In this document: positions 5,650 to 6,272 of the stretch, one piece after another
Layout: each line of letters begins with the position of its first letter
How positions within the stretch are numbered: the stretch's first letter is position 1
Assembly: GCA_003224785.1 (NCBI GenBank)
Contig: QHZV01000302.1
Location: 1-6,272 of the forward strand
Source: Acidobacteriota bacterium
GTDB taxonomy: Bacteria > Acidobacteriota > Terriglobia > Terriglobales > Acidobacteriaceae
Reading direction: 5' to 3'
DNA: 6,272 nucleotides
Notes under the pieces: generated by a model
Database searches by the model: none
What the model was told of the DNA's origin: nothing
Seen by the model: only the letters and a program-made list of their open reading frames with translations
Position numbers and translations under genes: made by a program

Positions 5650-5829
5650 TGTCACCCCAACTCGCGCCGGCGCGAGAGAGGGACCTTACGATGCGAGTGG
5701 ATTTGCATTGCCGCGCGCGGGATAAGCAGTACGCGGGCACCACACGTGGAGATCTTCGCCGACGCAATTTCGGCGCACGCTGACGTAAGGTCCCTCTACC
5801 GATCGCTTTCAGGGGGCGTGCGGATGACA
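5650..5829. repeat. 180-bp inverted-repeat element between convergent genes
   Basis: The ends are TGTCACCC (5650-5657) and GGATGACA (5822-5829), inverted with one difference. Further in, AGAGGGACCTTACG (5677-5690) is repeated exactly in inverted form at 5784-5797. The left arm also contains a perfect 16-bp palindrome, CTCGCGCCGGCGCGAG (5661-5676), and the centre a 6-bp stem, CGCCGA/TCGGCG (5757-5775). The TGTCAYCC...AGGGACCT arrangement resembles palindromic intergenic repeats that I recall from acidobacterial genomes; I cannot name a family. The ORFs across it (5589-5783 +, 5627-5830 -) appear to be products of the repeat, not genes. It could be a REP/MITE-like element or a bidirectional terminator. 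Confidence 0.72.
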
Positions 5830-5843
5830 CGGAAGTTTGATTT

Positions 5844-5878
5844 AGCTAAAGGCTAAGAGCTAACAGCAAAAAGCTGTT
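5844..5878 (+). repeat. 7-bp tandem array (right outer arm)
   Basis: The units are AGCTAAA, GGCTAAG, AGCTAAC, AGCAAAA and AGCTGTT, ending directly at the stop codon (5879-5881) of the minus-strand gene. Seen from that gene, this is a post-stop array like those after rplM, rpsB and pyrH. Confidence 0.78.
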
Positions 5879-6272
5879 CTAGTTCACCCATCCGGACTTC
5901 GACCCGCCATTCTTCTTGTCTTCTTTTGGCGGAATGTAGTTCCCGTGCTCGTCGAAGGTGACGGTACGGTCGTGGTCGCGCATATAGACTTCAAACTTGC
6001 GAGCAGCGCGTCGGCGCTTCCATCGGTAGTAGGAATTGCGCAGCCCAAAATATTTTTCCGAGATTCCGACTGACCTGCGGCGAGTGAGAAGCAACGTATG
6101 CCAGATGTAACCCGCGCCCAATCCCAAGAGCAGCACGAAATAAAAGAGCGCGAAACGGCTCAGCAAGAGGTAAGCCGTTTCGATTGCCGCTGTGAATAGC
6201 ACGATCCATTTCACCGGAATCTGGATTGGGATCGGAAATAGCATGATCGGCGCGCCGCGATTAAACAGATAA
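5879..6272 (-). CDS. Rhomboid-like membrane protein, C-terminal part (runs off the window)
   Basis: The frame stays open to the window edge, and the codons before the Met at 6244 read YLFNRGAPI, continuing sensibly into LFPIPIQIPVKW. That Met is therefore probably internal and the gene partial. LFPIPIxIPxKW, followed by two hydrophobic segments (about 11-28 and 31-53 from that Met) and a GAGYIW turn, matches the last helices of bacterial rhomboid-family proteins. The basic tail SEKYFGLRNSYYRWKRRRAARKFEVYM and FDEHGNYIPP resembles tails I recall on acidobacterial rhomboid proteins. The helix that would normally hold the catalytic His (HLGGxxxGYxY pattern) reads LLLGLGAGYIW, without His at that position, so this may be an inactive relative. 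The GxSG serine motif, if present, lies outside the window. The gene is convergent with pyrH. Another-frame ORF (5991-6209) is a shadow. Confidence 0.6.
   Translation of the reverse strand, partial: YLFNRGAPIMLFPIPIQIPVKWIVLFTAAIETAYLLLSRFALFYFVLLLGLGAGYIWHTLLLTRRRSVGISEKYFGLRNSYYRWKRRRAARKFEVYMRDHDRTVTFDEHGNYIPPKEDKKNGGSKSGWVN

Noticed and set aside
5589..5830. Short ORFs on both strands in the pyrH downstream spacer
   Set aside because: They are made almost entirely of the heptamer array and inverted-repeat element, and have no ribosome-binding site or domain.

Overview
The window is a chromosomal housekeeping segment from a moderately GC-rich bacterium. Its core is rplM, rpsI, rpsB, tsf and pyrH on the + strand (1843-5596): ribosomal proteins L13, S9 and S2, elongation factor Ts and UMP kinase. 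Gene order, the Ala/Glu/Pro-rich extension of S2, the short EF-Ts, the Arg-rich rhomboid-type tail at the right end and the intergenic repeats resemble Acidobacteriota (Terriglobia/Koribacter-like). That placement comes from remembered family resemblance, not from a search.

Left part (1-1842). The window opens in the C-terminal half of an FmdB-type zinc-ribbon gene. The reading frame upstream of its apparent ATG looks like the normal FmdB N-terminus but contains TAG at 5-7, so the gene may be broken. Next come three unrecognised minus-strand ORFs, read from 1706 to 282: a three-helix membrane protein with a TTG start, a soluble helical protein, and a single-pass membrane protein. The first two are in one frame, separated only by TAA and six sense codons, and may be one split gene.

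Middle part (1843-5596). L13 and S9 are adjacent, as in most bacteria, and S2-EF-Ts-UMP kinase follow in the usual order. The spacers between these genes are long (about 150-220 bp up to tsf). A clear rho-independent terminator separates tsf from pyrH, and pyrH has a -10-like box so close to its ATG that its mRNA may be leaderless. frr, the usual next gene after pyrH, is absent.

Right part (5597-6272). After pyrH comes a nested palindromic island, then the C-terminal part of a minus-strand membrane protein that looks like a rhomboid-family protein and runs off the window.

The most unusual feature is a dispersed family of degenerate 7-bp tandem arrays (RGCTNNN, five units or so) in every spacer from rplM to the end except tsf-pyrH. 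Arrays that follow stop codons read RGCT plus a pyrimidine-rich end in the sense of the gene; those ahead of rpsI and rpsB read RGCT plus a purine-rich end. Two spacers are therefore bounded by facing inverted arrays. In one, the array contains the rpsI start codon and the expected Shine-Dalgarno is missing. In the other, the arrays enclose a 180-bp inverted-repeat element between two convergent genes.
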